In this document: positions 13,520 through 21,649 of the stretch, one piece after another
Layout: each line of letters opens with the position of its first letter
Position numbering within the stretch: the first letter of the stretch is position 1
Assembly (NCBI RefSeq): GCF_002028425.1
Contig: NZ_CP020042.1
Location: forward strand, 1,178,001-1,242,000
Direction: 5' to 3'
Length of the DNA: 64,000 nt
From: Streptomyces katrae
GTDB lineage: Bacteria; Actinomycetota; Actinomycetes; Streptomycetales; Streptomycetaceae
Translations under genes and position numbers: made by a program
The notes under the pieces: generated by a model
Told to the model about the DNA's origin: nothing
Database searches by the model: none
Seen by the model: the letters and a program-made list of their open reading frames with translations, nothing else

Positions 13520-13763
13520 GGGATCCCGTTCCTCTGCCGGCGCGCACGGCTGCCGTTGCCGGACAGCGCCCCGGCGGTTGGGCGGAACGTACCCTTCCGA
13601 CGCTACCGGGTCCCCCGGACGGCCGCATGCCGGACGGCCGGTGGCCGGGAACCCGCCCCGGACGCCCGGCGCCACCCACGACCGGCCCGGCAAGCCGGCC
13701 GCCTGACCGCCCGCCGGCCGGGCCGGGGACCGCGCCCCGGGCCCCGCCGGCGGACCGGCCCCG

Positions 13764-15482
13764 TTACGGTGCCATCTCGTAGGCCCCGGAAAGGGCCTCG
13801 ACGCGCTCCCAGACCCGCGCCGCGCGGGCCTCGTCGACGACCGGGCGGCGCACCGCGCCGAGCGCCCACTCCTGCTGCGCCACGGTCGCGGAGTCCTTGC
13901 CGTGCAGTTCGACGGCGTGGCCGGAGAAGTCGCGGACGAGGACGGAGAACAGCTCGTCGAGGACGTCGCGGTCCAGGTCCGTGAGGCGGGCCTGTTCCAG
14001 GATCAGCTGGCCGTGCACCACCAGGGCGAAGAGCTGGCCGACGGAGAGCAGGAAGTCGAGGTCGCGGCTCTGCACCTCGTCGGGGGCGATGGTGGCGACG
14101 AACGCGCACAGGGCGTCGGCCTGCTCGCGGAAGCGGGCGACGTTCGGCACGCCTGCGTACGCGTCGAAGGCGGGCCGCCAGTCGTGGAAGCGTACGGAGC
14201 CCAGGCCGCGGGCCGGGCCCTGCCGGAACAGGAAGTCGTCGTCGGCAGCGTCCAGGCGGGTCGGCACGGCCGGGTACTCGACCGGCTCCAGCAGGTGGTT
14301 GCGCATGAACTTGAGGATCAGCGCGAGGTTGACGTGGACGGTGCCCTCGAGCTTGGGCAGGCCGCGGATCTCGACGGCGGCGTTGGCGAAGTAGGTGTCC
14401 TTCTCGAAGCCCTTGGCGGCGATGACGTCCCACATCAGGTCGATGACCTTCTCGCCCTCGGTGGTCACCTTCATCTTCGTCATCGGGTTGAAGAGGAGGT
14501 AGCGGCGGTCCTCGGGCCCGGCGGAGCGGAAGTAGTCCACGGCGCGGTCGCTGAACAGCTTCATGCCGACCAGGCGCACGTAGGCGTCGGCCAGCTCGCG
14601 GCGCACGTGCGGGAAGGCGGTGACCGGGCGGCCGTAGAGGACCCGGTTCTGCGCGTGGGTGACGGCCTCGTACATCGCGTGCTCGCAGATGCCGATGGAG
14701 GCGGTGCAGAGGTTGAACTTGCCGACGTTGACGGTGTTGAGGGCGGCGTCGAAGGCGGCGCGGCCGGTGTGCAGCACGTCCTCGGCGGCCACCGGGTAGC
14801 GCTCCAGCCGGAACTCGCTGACGTACTTGGAGGAGTGGACCACGTTCTGGACGAGGCCGTAGGCGGGGTGGCGGCTGTCGGCGGCGAAGAAGACGTAGCC
14901 GTCCGGGCCCTCGACGTCGGTGCGGCGGCCGAAGACGGAGACCAGGCCTGCGGCGTTGCCGTTGCCGATGTAGTACTTGGAGCCGGTCGCCAGGAAGCCG
15001 CCGTCGCCGTCGGGCTCCAGGAGCATGTCGGTGGAGTAGATGTCGGCGCCGTGGGTGCGCTCGGACAGGCCGAAGGCGAACACCTCGCCCTGGGAGAGGA
15101 GTTCGGCGGCGCGGGCGCGGGCGGCGGCGTTCTCGCTCTGCCAGACCGGGCCCAGGCCGAGGATGGTCACCTGCCAGGCGTACCAGTAGTCGAGGCCGTA
15201 GAAGCCGAGGATCTCGTTGAGTGCGGCGATGCGGGCGGTGTCCCAGCGCTGGTCCTCCCGGCCGGCGGCGGAGGCCGGGGTGAGGAAGGTGGCGAACAGG
15301 TCTTCCTTGGCGGCGAAGGCGAGGAAGTCCGCGAGCCAGGCGCGGGTGCGGTAGTCCTCCAGCAGCTTGCGCTTGCCGCGCTCCTCGAACCAGTCCACGG
15401 TGGCGCGCAGCAGGCGGCGGGTCTCGGGGTCGAAGTGCGCGGGGTCGTAGGTGCGCGGGTTGAACAGGAGGGAGTCGGCCAT
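13764..15482 (-). CDS. Acyl-CoA dehydrogenase/oxidase family flavoprotein
   Basis: The protein has 572 residues, longer than a classical acyl-CoA dehydrogenase (about 380) and close to acyl-CoA oxidase-like members. Seen: an N-terminal helical domain, the FGLSERTHGADI block where FAD and substrate contacts lie, a beta domain with GSKYYIGNGNAA, and a helical C-terminal half (NVGKFNLCTASIGICEHAMYEAV, RVLYGRPVTAFPHVR). Known: such enzymes desaturate acyl-CoA or acyl-ACP thioesters with FAD. It follows the PadR gene by 39 bp on the same strand and is probably the operon controlled by that regulator. Substrate unknown. Confidence 0.85.
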   Translation of the reverse strand: MADSLLFNPRTYDPAHFDPETRRLLRATVDWFEERGKRKLLEDYRTRAWLADFLAFAAKEDLFATFLTPASAAGREDQRWDTARIAALNEILGFYGLDYWYAWQVTILGLGPVWQSENAAARARAAELLSQGEVFAFGLSERTHGADIYSTDMLLEPDGDGGFLATGSKYYIGNGNAAGLVSVFGRRTDVEGPDGYVFFAADSRHPAYGLVQNVVHSSKYVSEFRLERYPVAAEDVLHTGRAAFDAALNTVNVGKFNLCTASIGICEHAMYEAVTHAQNRVLYGRPVTAFPHVRRELADAYVRLVGMKLFSDRAVDYFRSAGPEDRRYLLFNPMTKMKVTTEGEKVIDLMWDVIAAKGFEKDTYFANAAVEIRGLPKLEGTVHVNLALILKFMRNHLLEPVEYPAVPTRLDAADDDFLFRQGPARGLGSVRFHDWRPAFDAYAGVPNVARFREQADALCAFVATIAPDEVQSRDLDFLLSVGQLFALVVHGQLILEQARLTDLDRDVLDELFSVLVRDFSGHAVELHGKDSATVAQQEWALGAVRRPVVDEARAARVWERVEALSGAYEMAP

Positions 15483-15521
15483 GAGGGGTCGCCTTCCGGG
15501 GAGTAGTGACGGGTCTTGCGG

Positions 15522-16088
15522 TCAGGCGGGCGGTGTCGCCGCCCCGATGCGGTGGAGGGTGGCCAGGACGTCGTCCAGCCAGGCGATGGTCATCCGCTCG
15601 TACGCGATGCCGCCGCGCAGCACGACGTGCTGGAGCTCCTGCCCGGCGTCGAGCGGGGCGGGGGCGCCGGGGCCGGTGAAGTCGCGCCGCTCGCCCGCGA
15701 GGTAGTGCGCGAGGCGGTCGCCGTGGGCGCTGCGGTGGCGTTCGACCTCGCGGATGAGGGCGGCGGGGTCGTCGAAGGCCGCGCCGCGGATCTTGACGGC
15801 CAGCTCGTGGCGCATGCTCTCGGGCTCGATCGGCTCGTGCAGCCACCGGGAGAGGGCGGCGCGGCCGGGCGCGGCGACGGCGTACTCCTTCTTGTCCGGC
15901 CGCCCCTGCTGGGGCACTTCGCGGACGGTGAGCAGGCCGTCGGCGGCCATGCGCCCCAGGACGCGGTAGATCTGCTGGTGGGTGGCGGTCCAGAAGTAGC
16001 CGATGGACCGGTCGAACCGGCGGGCCAGTTCGTATCCGGAGCCCGGCATCTCCAGGAGGGAGACGAGGATCGCGTGGTCGAGCGCCAT
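15522..16088 (-). CDS. PadR family transcriptional regulator
   Basis: The protein has 188 residues. Seen: an N-terminal winged helix (ILVSLLEMPGSGYELARRF, then HQQIYRVLGRMAADGLLTV and the wing GRPDKKEYAV) followed by a C-terminal dimerisation region of the VIR/PadR-s2 type. Known: PadR repressors bind ATGCAAC/GTTGCAT-type inverted repeats and release on binding small, often aromatic, ligands. Exactly such a repeat lies 12 bp upstream of this start. It heads a two-gene operon with the acyl-CoA dehydrogenase, so autoregulation and control of that enzyme are likely. Confidence 0.92.
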   Translation of the reverse strand: MALDHAILVSLLEMPGSGYELARRFDRSIGYFWTATHQQIYRVLGRMAADGLLTVREVPQQGRPDKKEYAVAAPGRAALSRWLHEPIEPESMRHELAVKIRGAAFDDPAALIREVERHRSAHGDRLAHYLAGERRDFTGPGAPAPLDAGQELQHVVLRGGIAYERMTIAWLDDVLATLHRIGAATPPA

Positions 16089-16100
16089 GCCCCGATCCTT

Positions 16101-16120
16101 CTATGCAACTCGTTGCATAG
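16101..16120. promoter_or_regulatory. PadR operator, perfect 9-bp inverted repeat
   Basis: CTATGCAAC, two bases (TC), GTTGCATAG. The arms are perfectly complementary and the ATGCAAC half-site is the known PadR recognition sequence. It lies just upstream of the padR start, and 103 bp upstream of the divergent GNAT gene, so it could affect both. Confidence 0.85.
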
Positions 16121-16223
16121 ACAAGTGCCGCCGCCCGGGTGAGACACGGCTCACCCGCTTCCCGCGCGGGCGGACCGTCAAACCGTTTGCCGCCCCGGCT
16201 GCGGCCGGTTAGCGTCGCCGCCC

Positions 16224-16724
16224 ATGACCCCTGTCCTGCGCACCGAGCGCCTGCTGCTGAGCCCCTACGTCCCCGCGGACGAGGAGGATTTCGTGACCCT
16301 CTTCCAGGACGTGCGGGTGTCCCGGTGGATGGGCGACGGCCCCGCCACCGAGGAGGAGGACCGGGCCCTGTTCGGCCGGATCTTCACCAAGGTCTACGCC
16401 GGGAACCTGTTCGACGTCTGGGCCGTCCGCCTCGACGGCGAGCTGATCGGGCACGCCGAGATCAAACGGACGGACGCGGTCGCCGGCCACGAGATCATCT
16501 ACGCCCTGGCGCCCGCGGCCTGGGGTGCGGGGCTGGGGACCGAGCTGGCGCGGGCCCTGGTGGAGTACGGCTTCGCCGCCCTCGGACTGGCCGAGGTGCA
16601 CGCCACCGTGGCCGCGGAGAACGGCGCCTCGCTGGCCTTGCTGGAGCGGATCGGGTTCGAGCACGTCCGGGACGTCACCGAGGACGACGGCAGCACCACC
16701 CGCGTACTGACCCGGGCCGCCTAG
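16224..16724 (+). CDS. GNAT family N-acetyltransferase (RimJ/RimL-like)
   Basis: The protein has 166 residues. Seen: LRTERLLLSPYVPADEEDF at the start, the beta4 strand LIGHAEIKR, the acyl-CoA loop APAAWGAGLGTELARALVEY, then AEVHATVAAENGASLALLERIGF. Known: this is the arrangement of RimJ/RimL-type GNATs, which acetylate protein N termini or small amines. The stop codon TAG lies inside the CTAG target duplication of the adjacent IS701-type element, so the insertion left the coding region intact. Substrate unknown. Confidence 0.88.
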   Translation: MTPVLRTERLLLSPYVPADEEDFVTLFQDVRVSRWMGDGPATEEEDRALFGRIFTKVYAGNLFDVWAVRLDGELIGHAEIKRTDAVAGHEIIYALAPAAWGAGLGTELARALVEYGFAALGLAEVHATVAAENGASLALLERIGFEHVRDVTEDDGSTTRVLTRAA

Positions 16725-17219
16725 TACTCCAGCAGCGGATCGTGTCCTGAGCTGGTTCTTCTCAGGTAGTGACTGCGCTGGGCGGTGGCCTGGCGGCGTC
16801 GGCGCCAGTGGGACCAGTTCAGTGCGTGATCTCGTGGACGAGGTCGGCTTGTTCGGTGGTGGGGCAGGAGATGTTCCAGGAGCCGTCGGATCTCTGCCAC
16901 GGAGGATGAACCCCGTGTCGTCGACGATCAGGACACCACCAGGACCGAGTTTGCCTGCGACGTAGTCACGGACATCGTCACGGAGTGCGTCCGCGTCCCA
17001 GACACTCGAGTTGAGCAGTCTTTGGAATCCGTCCGGGGTGCGGTGATCTGCGTACTCGGCCAGCTGCCAGCCGTTCTTCCGGGCCACTGGAGCCAGCAGC
17101 CCCCGCAGGTAGTCCCGCATCCGCCACCGCAGATCCGCCCGTCCGAACCGGCCCGCCACCCGCGCGAACACCGACTCCAACTCCGCAGCCCACCCCTGGG
17201 CCCCAGCCATCCCCACCAT
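16721..17219 (-). pseudogene. IS701-family transposase, internally deleted and frameshifted
   Basis: Read on the minus strand from 17219. Seen: about 100 N-terminal residues in one frame (AAELESVFARVAGRFGR, GLLAPVARKNGWQLAEYA, DADALRDDVRDYV, VLIVDDTGF), typical of IS701 transposases. The central catalytic part is missing. The family C terminus then appears in another frame (EIRRLLEHLL, ALNWSHWRRRRQ, AQRSHYLRR, ending DPLLEY and a stop within the target duplication). About two thirds of the normal gene is gone, so no active enzyme can be made. Confidence 0.85.
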
Positions 17220-17269
17220 GCCCTGCCAACGACAACCACCAGCTCACGAAACGATCCGCTGCTGGAGTA
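16725..17269. mobile_element. Internally deleted IS701-family element (MITE-like), 545 bp
   Basis: The two ends are long imperfect inverted repeats: TACTCCAGCAGCGGATCGT at the left and its complement at the right, with similarity continuing through TGAGCTGGT. Both ends are flanked by CTAG (16721-16724 and 17270-17273). Known: IS701-family elements favour and duplicate a 4-bp YTAR target such as CTAG. The intact ends mean it could still be mobilised in trans by a full copy elsewhere. Confidence 0.88.
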
Positions 17270-17337
17270 CTAGCCCCGGCCCGGCCCGGGGCACCCCTGG
17301 ACGGGGGTGCGGTTCGCGGCGTGCCTGGGGTTCGCGA

Positions 17338-17513
17338 GAGGCCCTGGACGTGGTCCTGGTCCGCCCCGAGCTGGTGGCGGAGATCAGCGCCGACCGGGTG
17401 ATGACCGGGGCGGCGTTTTCCGCCACCCGCTGAGCCTCCGCCGGTTGGGCTTGGACGTGACAGCGGAGGACGTTCCCCGGTTCGGTGAAGGGCCGACTGC
17501 GGCGGCCAGCTGA
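17338..17513 (+). pseudogene. ATP-dependent DNA ligase, C-terminal remnant with frameshift
   Basis: Seen: REALDVVLVRPELVAEISADRV in one frame, then after a frame change near 17395-17402 the segment DRGGVFRHPLSLRRLGLD and VTAEDVPRFGEGP ending in a stop at 17513. This matches the C-terminal OB-fold end of actinobacterial ATP-dependent DNA ligases (LigC type). Everything upstream is lost at the IS701 element boundary. It is a dead fragment, perhaps of a gene once interrupted or deleted by mobile elements. Confidence 0.65.
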
Positions 17514-17537
17514 GCCTGCCGATCGGGGCGGCCACCG

Positions 17538-17643
17538 CGGCCGGCTCGCGCCGGGCGAGAAGCCGAACCGCAAGCGGATGACGACCGTGGCCTGCGTCTT
17601 CGACACCCGGCCCGCCCCCAGACGCCCTTGCTCCGCGACGACC
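17538..17643 (+). pseudogene. ISKra4-family transposase fragment
   Basis: Seen: a short stretch GRLAPGEKPNRKRMTTVACV followed by FDTRPAPRRP. The pattern R-PGEK-NRKRM-xVxxVYD-xxPxPRxP is characteristic of ISKra4 transposases. Only about 35 codons remain, fused by chance to the following IS5 fragment. Non-functional. Confidence 0.55.
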
Positions 17644-17749
17644 AGGTCCCTCGATCCCGACCTCCGCGCTACCCATGGCCAATTAGGAGACCGGGATGGG
17701 GAATTACACGACGCTCAAACCGCCCAACCTGGGGAAAAACTTGATCGCC

Positions 17750-17992
17750 GGCACTCCTACCTGCGCAGACGCCGGATCGAATGCACCATCCCGGAGAAGG
17801 CCGACCAGGTCCGCACCCGCAAGAAGCTCGGCTCGCGCGGTGGTCGACCACCAGCCTTCGACGTGGAGTGCGGGAGCAATCGGCTGAAACGGCATCGCGC
17901 GGTGGCCACGAGGTACGACAAGTTGGCCGTGCGCTACGAGGCGACAGTGCTGATCGCCGCCATCAACGAGTGGCTTTGACCAGCACTGTCGC
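17750..17992 (+). pseudogene. IS5-family transposase C-terminal fragment
   Basis: Seen: [20 protein letters not shown] to [14 protein letters not shown] and a stop, nearly identical to the end of the larger IS5 copy at 20597-21533 but lacking nine residues (KEDYKERHA, an in-frame 27-bp deletion). Similarity continues past the stop to the inverted-repeat base GACCAGCACTGTCGCA and then decays. It is a remnant of a second, older insertion of the same element in the opposite orientation. Confidence 0.85.
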
Positions 17993-17997
17993 ACTCC

Positions 17998-18582
17998 CTA
18001 GAAGCCGATCCTGGAGAAGTCGTAGTACCTGTCGAAGCGCGGCACCCAGATGCTGGGCCAGGGCGTACCGCTGACGCCGCAGTCGCCGAGCACGACGGGC
18101 GAGCGGCGGCCGGTGTCGTGCAGGCAGAGTCCGGTGCCGACCTCCTGGATCTCCCAGTGGTCGCCCTTCTCGCCACCCTGGAAGATCCACGTGAAGGTAC
18201 CGCAGCCCCAGCCGTCCGCCTGGATCATGGAGACGCCCTTGTAGGCGTAGCCGCCCTGCGGGCCGACGCAGCGCGCGCCGCCGAAGGTGCCGATCGCGAA
18301 GTTGCCGTTGCCCAGGCTGTGGAAGGTGAAGCGCTGGTTCAAGTGCCCGTTGCAGTCGTACCTCTGGATGATGGCACCGGGACTGGTGGTATCGCCGCGG
18401 ATGTCGAGGCACCCCCAGCTGTAACCGGCCCTTACCTCGTAGATGGGCGCGTTGTACGGGGTGGTGCTGTAGCGGATCGTCGGGTTCTCCGCGGCCTGCG
18501 CGGACGACGGCAGCAGCATGACGAACATCGCCGTGAAGACTGCAACGGCCACACTGCCGAACCGGCGAAATCTTTGCGCCAC
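17998..18582 (-). CDS. Secreted ricin-type beta-trefoil lectin domain protein
   Basis: The protein has 194 residues; the GTG start at 18582 has GGAGG six bases upstream. Seen: a signal peptide (FRRFGSVAVAVFTAMFVMLL, cleavage after AQA), then a single trefoil domain with repeats built around CLDIRGDTTSPGAIIQRYDC, RCVGPQGGYAY and GLCLHDTGRRSP, including the QxW-like QRF/WIF turns. Paired cysteines suggest disulfides. Known: RICIN domains bind galactose-type sugars and often serve as carbohydrate-binding modules; here no catalytic domain is attached. The stop codon abuts the IS5 remnant. It lies between mobile-element debris and a two-component system and is divergent from the latter. Confidence 0.8.
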   Translation of the reverse strand: MAQRFRRFGSVAVAVFTAMFVMLLPSSAQAAENPTIRYSTTPYNAPIYEVRAGYSWGCLDIRGDTTSPGAIIQRYDCNGHLNQRFTFHSLGNGNFAIGTFGGARCVGPQGGYAYKGVSMIQADGWGCGTFTWIFQGGEKGDHWEIQEVGTGLCLHDTGRRSPVVLGDCGVSGTPWPSIWVPRFDRYYDFSRIGF

Positions 18583-18681
18583 GTTCCCTCCTGACTGGAA
18601 ACAACTGACTGAGGACGAGCTTGACGCCGAAGAAGCTAGCGAGATCCACTGGGCCTCCGATACCCACCCTTTCAGGGGGGT

Positions 18682-19905
18682 GTGTTCACGGCGGAGGCTG
18701 TGGTGCGGGAAGGCTCGGGGCTGCAGCGTGCCCAGCGGTTCATGATGCTGGCGACCGGCCTGTACCGGGCCAGCCACCTGGTGGCGGGCTTCGTGGCCGT
18801 GCTGCGCAAGGCGCCGGGCGAGGTCCTCCCCTGGGTGCTGTTCGGCGGGGTTCTCGCCTCCAGTGTGTGGCTGTACGGGAACGCCTACGCACGGGGCTGG
18901 TTCGACCGGCGCTGGGTATGGGCCGATGTGCTGGTGACCGGGTGCGCGGTGCCGCTGCTGGTGGGCCTGGCGAGCGGCGGGGTGGCGGGCGGCGGCTGGG
19001 TGCCCGGGGGAGCCGGAGTGGCCGTGTACGGCTGGCTGTTCCTGCTGGGCGGGTCGGTGAGCGCGGCGGCGGGTGTCGGACTGGCACCGAGGCGGGCCGT
19101 GGTGGCCGTTCTGCTCCTGCTCGGCACCACGCTGGCCGCGTACCTGTGGGTGATCGGTCCGGAGGCGGCTCCCGGATCCGCCCTCGTCGGGCACATGAAC
19201 TCGGTGGTCTCCTCGGCCGTGATGGCCAAGGTCTTCTGGTGGTACCTGCGCCGGCAGGGCACCCAGCTGGACGAGGCCAACGAACGGGCGCTGACCGCCG
19301 AGGCCGCGCGGGCCCGTGAGGCCGAGCGGATCGCGCACCACCGAGCCCTGCACGACACCGTGCTGGCCACGCTGACCACCATTGCCGTAGGCCGGGTGGA
19401 CGCCAACGCGCCCGGGGTACGGGAGCGGTGCGCCCGCGAGGCGGCGTACCTGCGGCGGCTGATCCAGCGTGGTGACGACCCGGAGGATGCGGGTGCGCAG
19501 GCCCCGGAGGTGGCGGTCGGGGCTGTGCTGGAGGAGGCGGTGCACTCGGCCGAGTGCCTGGGCCTGAAGGTCACCGCCCAGTACCACGAACTGCCGTCGG
19601 TGCCCCGACCCGTGGCCATCGCCCTCGCGGCCGCCGTGTCCGAGGCGCTGAACAACGTACGGTGCCACGCCGGGACCGGACAGGCCTTCCTGACGGTCGT
19701 CGGGGCGGCCGGGGGCGTGTTCGTCAGGGTGGTGGACCGGGGCGTCGGCTTCGACCCGACGGCCCCCGGGAGCGGGAGCGGAACCGGGACGGGGAGCGGG
19801 CTGCGGCGCTCCATCCACGCCCGGCTGGCCGAGATAGGCGGGCGGTCCGAGGTCGACAGCGCCCCGGGAGAGGGGACCAGCGTGGAGCTGCGGTGGCCGG
19901 CGTGA
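18682..19905 (+). CDS. Membrane sensor histidine kinase
   Basis: The protein has 407 residues with a GTG start preceded by a G-rich tract. Seen: four to six hydrophobic segments in the first 180 residues, a short coiled linker (QLDEANERALTAEAARAREAERI), the phosphoacceptor box HHRALHDTVLATL of the NarL-type HisKA_3 class, an N-box-like ALNNVRCHA and a G1 box VVDRGVGFDP, then GSGLRRSIHARL. Known: such kinases pair with LuxR-type response regulators. Its TGA overlaps the GTG of the regulator (GTGA), so the two are co-translated. A Gly/Ser-rich ATP-lid (GSGSGTGTGSG) is unusually simple. Signal unknown; the divergent neighbour is a secreted lectin. Confidence 0.9.
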   Translation: MFTAEAVVREGSGLQRAQRFMMLATGLYRASHLVAGFVAVLRKAPGEVLPWVLFGGVLASSVWLYGNAYARGWFDRRWVWADVLVTGCAVPLLVGLASGGVAGGGWVPGGAGVAVYGWLFLLGGSVSAAAGVGLAPRRAVVAVLLLLGTTLAAYLWVIGPEAAPGSALVGHMNSVVSSAVMAKVFWWYLRRQGTQLDEANERALTAEAARAREAERIAHHRALHDTVLATLTTIAVGRVDANAPGVRERCAREAAYLRRLIQRGDDPEDAGAQAPEVAVGAVLEEAVHSAECLGLKVTAQYHELPSVPRPVAIALAAAVSEALNNVRCHAGTGQAFLTVVGAAGGVFVRVVDRGVGFDPTAPGSGSGTGTGSGLRRSIHARLAEIGGRSEVDSAPGEGTSVELRWPA

Positions 19906-20543
19906 TTACCGTGGCCGTGGTCGACGACGACCGGATGCTGCGCGAGGGGCTGCGCTCCTGGCTGGCCGAGGTGGAGCGATTACGGCTGCTGGCCTCGGTG
20001 GAGACGGTGGACGCGCTGCTCGCGGTGGGCGGCCGGCCCCCCGACGTGGTGCTGCTTGACCTGGTGCTGCGCGACGGTTCCATCCCAGAGGACAACGTCC
20101 GGCGGGTGTGCGCGGCGGGCAGCCGGGTCGTGGTCATCAGTACGGTTGCGGACCGGGCCCGGATCGTCGGGACGGTGGCGGCGGGAGCGGACGGCTACCT
20201 CACCAAGGACCACTCGCTGGAGACGCTGGTGGGGGCCGTGGAGACAGTGGCCGCAGGCGGTACGGCGCACTCCCCCGAGCTGGCCTTCGCCTGGGCGTAC
20301 GACTCCGGCCCGGCCCGGCCGCGGCTGGCGCCGCGGGAGCTCCAGGTTCTGCTCGACTACGCCTCCGGGCTCACCCTGAAGGCCACCGCACGGCGGGCGG
20401 GTGTCAGTCCGAACACCGCCAAGTACTACCTGGACCGGGTCAAGGAGAAGTACCAGCGGGCGGGCCGTCCGACGTACACGAAGATCGACATGGCGCTGCG
20501 GGTGAGGGAGGACGGGCTCGATCCGCACACCGTGGACCCTTGA
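19902..20543 (+). CDS. Response regulator with LuxR-type helix-turn-helix, TTA codon
   Basis: The protein has 213 residues. The GTG at 19902 overlaps the kinase stop; an in-frame GTG nine bases upstream is possible. Seen: a receiver domain with DDD, phosphoacceptor Asp in VVLLDLVL, Thr in VISTVA and Lys in YLTKDHS, then a C-terminal HTH (LAPRELQVLLDYASGLTLKA, VSPNTAKYYLDRVKEKY). The HTH is divergent from classical LuxR, with NTAKYYLDRVK in place of xTVxxHxxxI. Codon 27 is TTA (19980-19982), which places the protein under bldA tRNA control in Streptomyces. Confidence 0.9.
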   Translation: MITVAVVDDDRMLREGLRSWLAEVERLRLLASVETVDALLAVGGRPPDVVLLDLVLRDGSIPEDNVRRVCAAGSRVVVISTVADRARIVGTVAAGADGYLTKDHSLETLVGAVETVAAGGTAHSPELAFAWAYDSGPARPRLAPRELQVLLDYASGLTLKATARRAGVSPNTAKYYLDRVKEKYQRAGRPTYTKIDMALRVREDGLDPHTVDP

Positions 20544-20596
20544 TCAGACGAAGGCCGCCCCCGCGTCCGCAACCAAAGTCACCGGTATTGGGGTTA

Positions 20597-21533
20597 GGGT
20601 CTGTTGCGACAGTGCTGGTCAAAGCCACTCGTTGATGGCGGCGATCAGCACTGTCGCCTCGTAGCGCACGGCCAACTTGTCGTACCTCGTGGCCACCGCG
20701 CGATGCCGTTTCAGCCGATTGCTCCCGCACTCCACGGCGTGGCGCTCCTTGTAGTCCTCCTTGTCGAAGGCTGGTGGTCGACCACCGCGCGAGCCGAGCT
20801 TCTTGCGGTTGCGGACCTGGTCGGCCTTCTCCGGGATGGTGCATTCGATCCGGCGTCTGCGCAGGTAGGAGCGGTTCACGCGAGATCCGTAGGCTTTCGG
20901 CACGGGCCTTGTCGGGTGTGGTGCGTGGCCGTCCGGGGCCGGTTCGGGGGCGCGGATGCGTTCGAGGACGGGCTGGAACTGCGGGCTGTCGTGCCGGTGC
21001 CCGGCGGTGATCAGCAACGAAAGGGGCTTCTGCCCCTGCTCGGTCGCGAGGTGGATCTTCGTAGTCAGGCCGCCGCGGGAGCGTCCGAGGCCGTGGTCGT
21101 CCGGCTCGGCGTCGATCCCGACGGGAGGCTCGCGCTGCAGATCCCCTTTTACGCGCGCCGGCGGCGTGCTGGTGGGCGCGGCAGACGGTCGAGTCCACGC
21201 TCACGTCCCAGGTGATCAGTCCCTGTGCGTCGGCCTGGACCTGCAGTTGCTCCAGGATCCGCTTCCAGGTTCCGTCGCGCTGCCACCGGCGAAACAGGTC
21301 GTAGACCCGGCCCCACGGGCCGTATCGCTCGGGGCTGACCTTCCACGGAGTGCCCGCGCGGGTCCGCCACCGTATCCCGTCGATCAGCTGCCGACGTGTC
21401 CACGTCCGCGGCCTGCAAGCCTTCTGCCCGGTCGGCAGCAACGGCTCCAGCCGAGCCCACTGCCGGTCCGTCAGATCCCCTCGCACCCACGCCGTGATCA
21501 TTGCAATTCAAAATCCACTTTCGCAACAGACCC
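20597..21533. mobile_element. IS5-family insertion sequence, 937 bp
   Basis: Terminal inverted repeats start GGGTCTGTTGCGA at the left and end with the complement at the right (13 exact bases, then one mismatch and AGTG). The element is flanked by TA on both sides (20595-20596 and 21534-21535), consistent with a short target duplication. One transposase in two frames fills the interior on the minus strand. It lies just downstream of the two-component system and upstream of a TetR gene. Confidence 0.9.
20619..21501 (-). CDS. IS5-family transposase in two overlapping frames
   Basis: Frame one begins at 21501 ([60 protein letters not shown]) and carries the DUF4096 domain and the first catalytic Asp. 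After a run AAAAGGGG (plus-strand 21143-21150) similarity moves to another frame ([32 protein letters not shown], then [16 protein letters not shown] to AINEWL, stop at 20619). The change is +1 (or -2). Two-frame transposases are known in this IS group, but this run is not a standard -1 slippery heptamer, so the copy may be inactive. Confidence 0.75.
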
Positions 21534-21649
21534 TAGGGCGCAGGGCCGGGCAGAAGCACCAAAGCGCCGTGGCCGGATCCCGGCGGTCCGCCGGAACCGC
21601 TCCCCGGGCTGCGGCCACGGCCGTTCGGGGCGGCGGGTACGGTTCCGGC

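Noticed and set aside
13690..13763. GC-rich imperfect hairpin between the acyl-CoA dehydrogenase and the peptidases
   Set aside because: Stem needs bulges and composition alone would give such pairing; not strong enough to call a terminator.
10322..13984. 1220-codon plus-strand open frame opposite the two peptidases
   Set aside because: Same cause: absence of stops opposite C/G-ending codons. Both peptidases on the minus strand have signal peptides and catalytic motifs.
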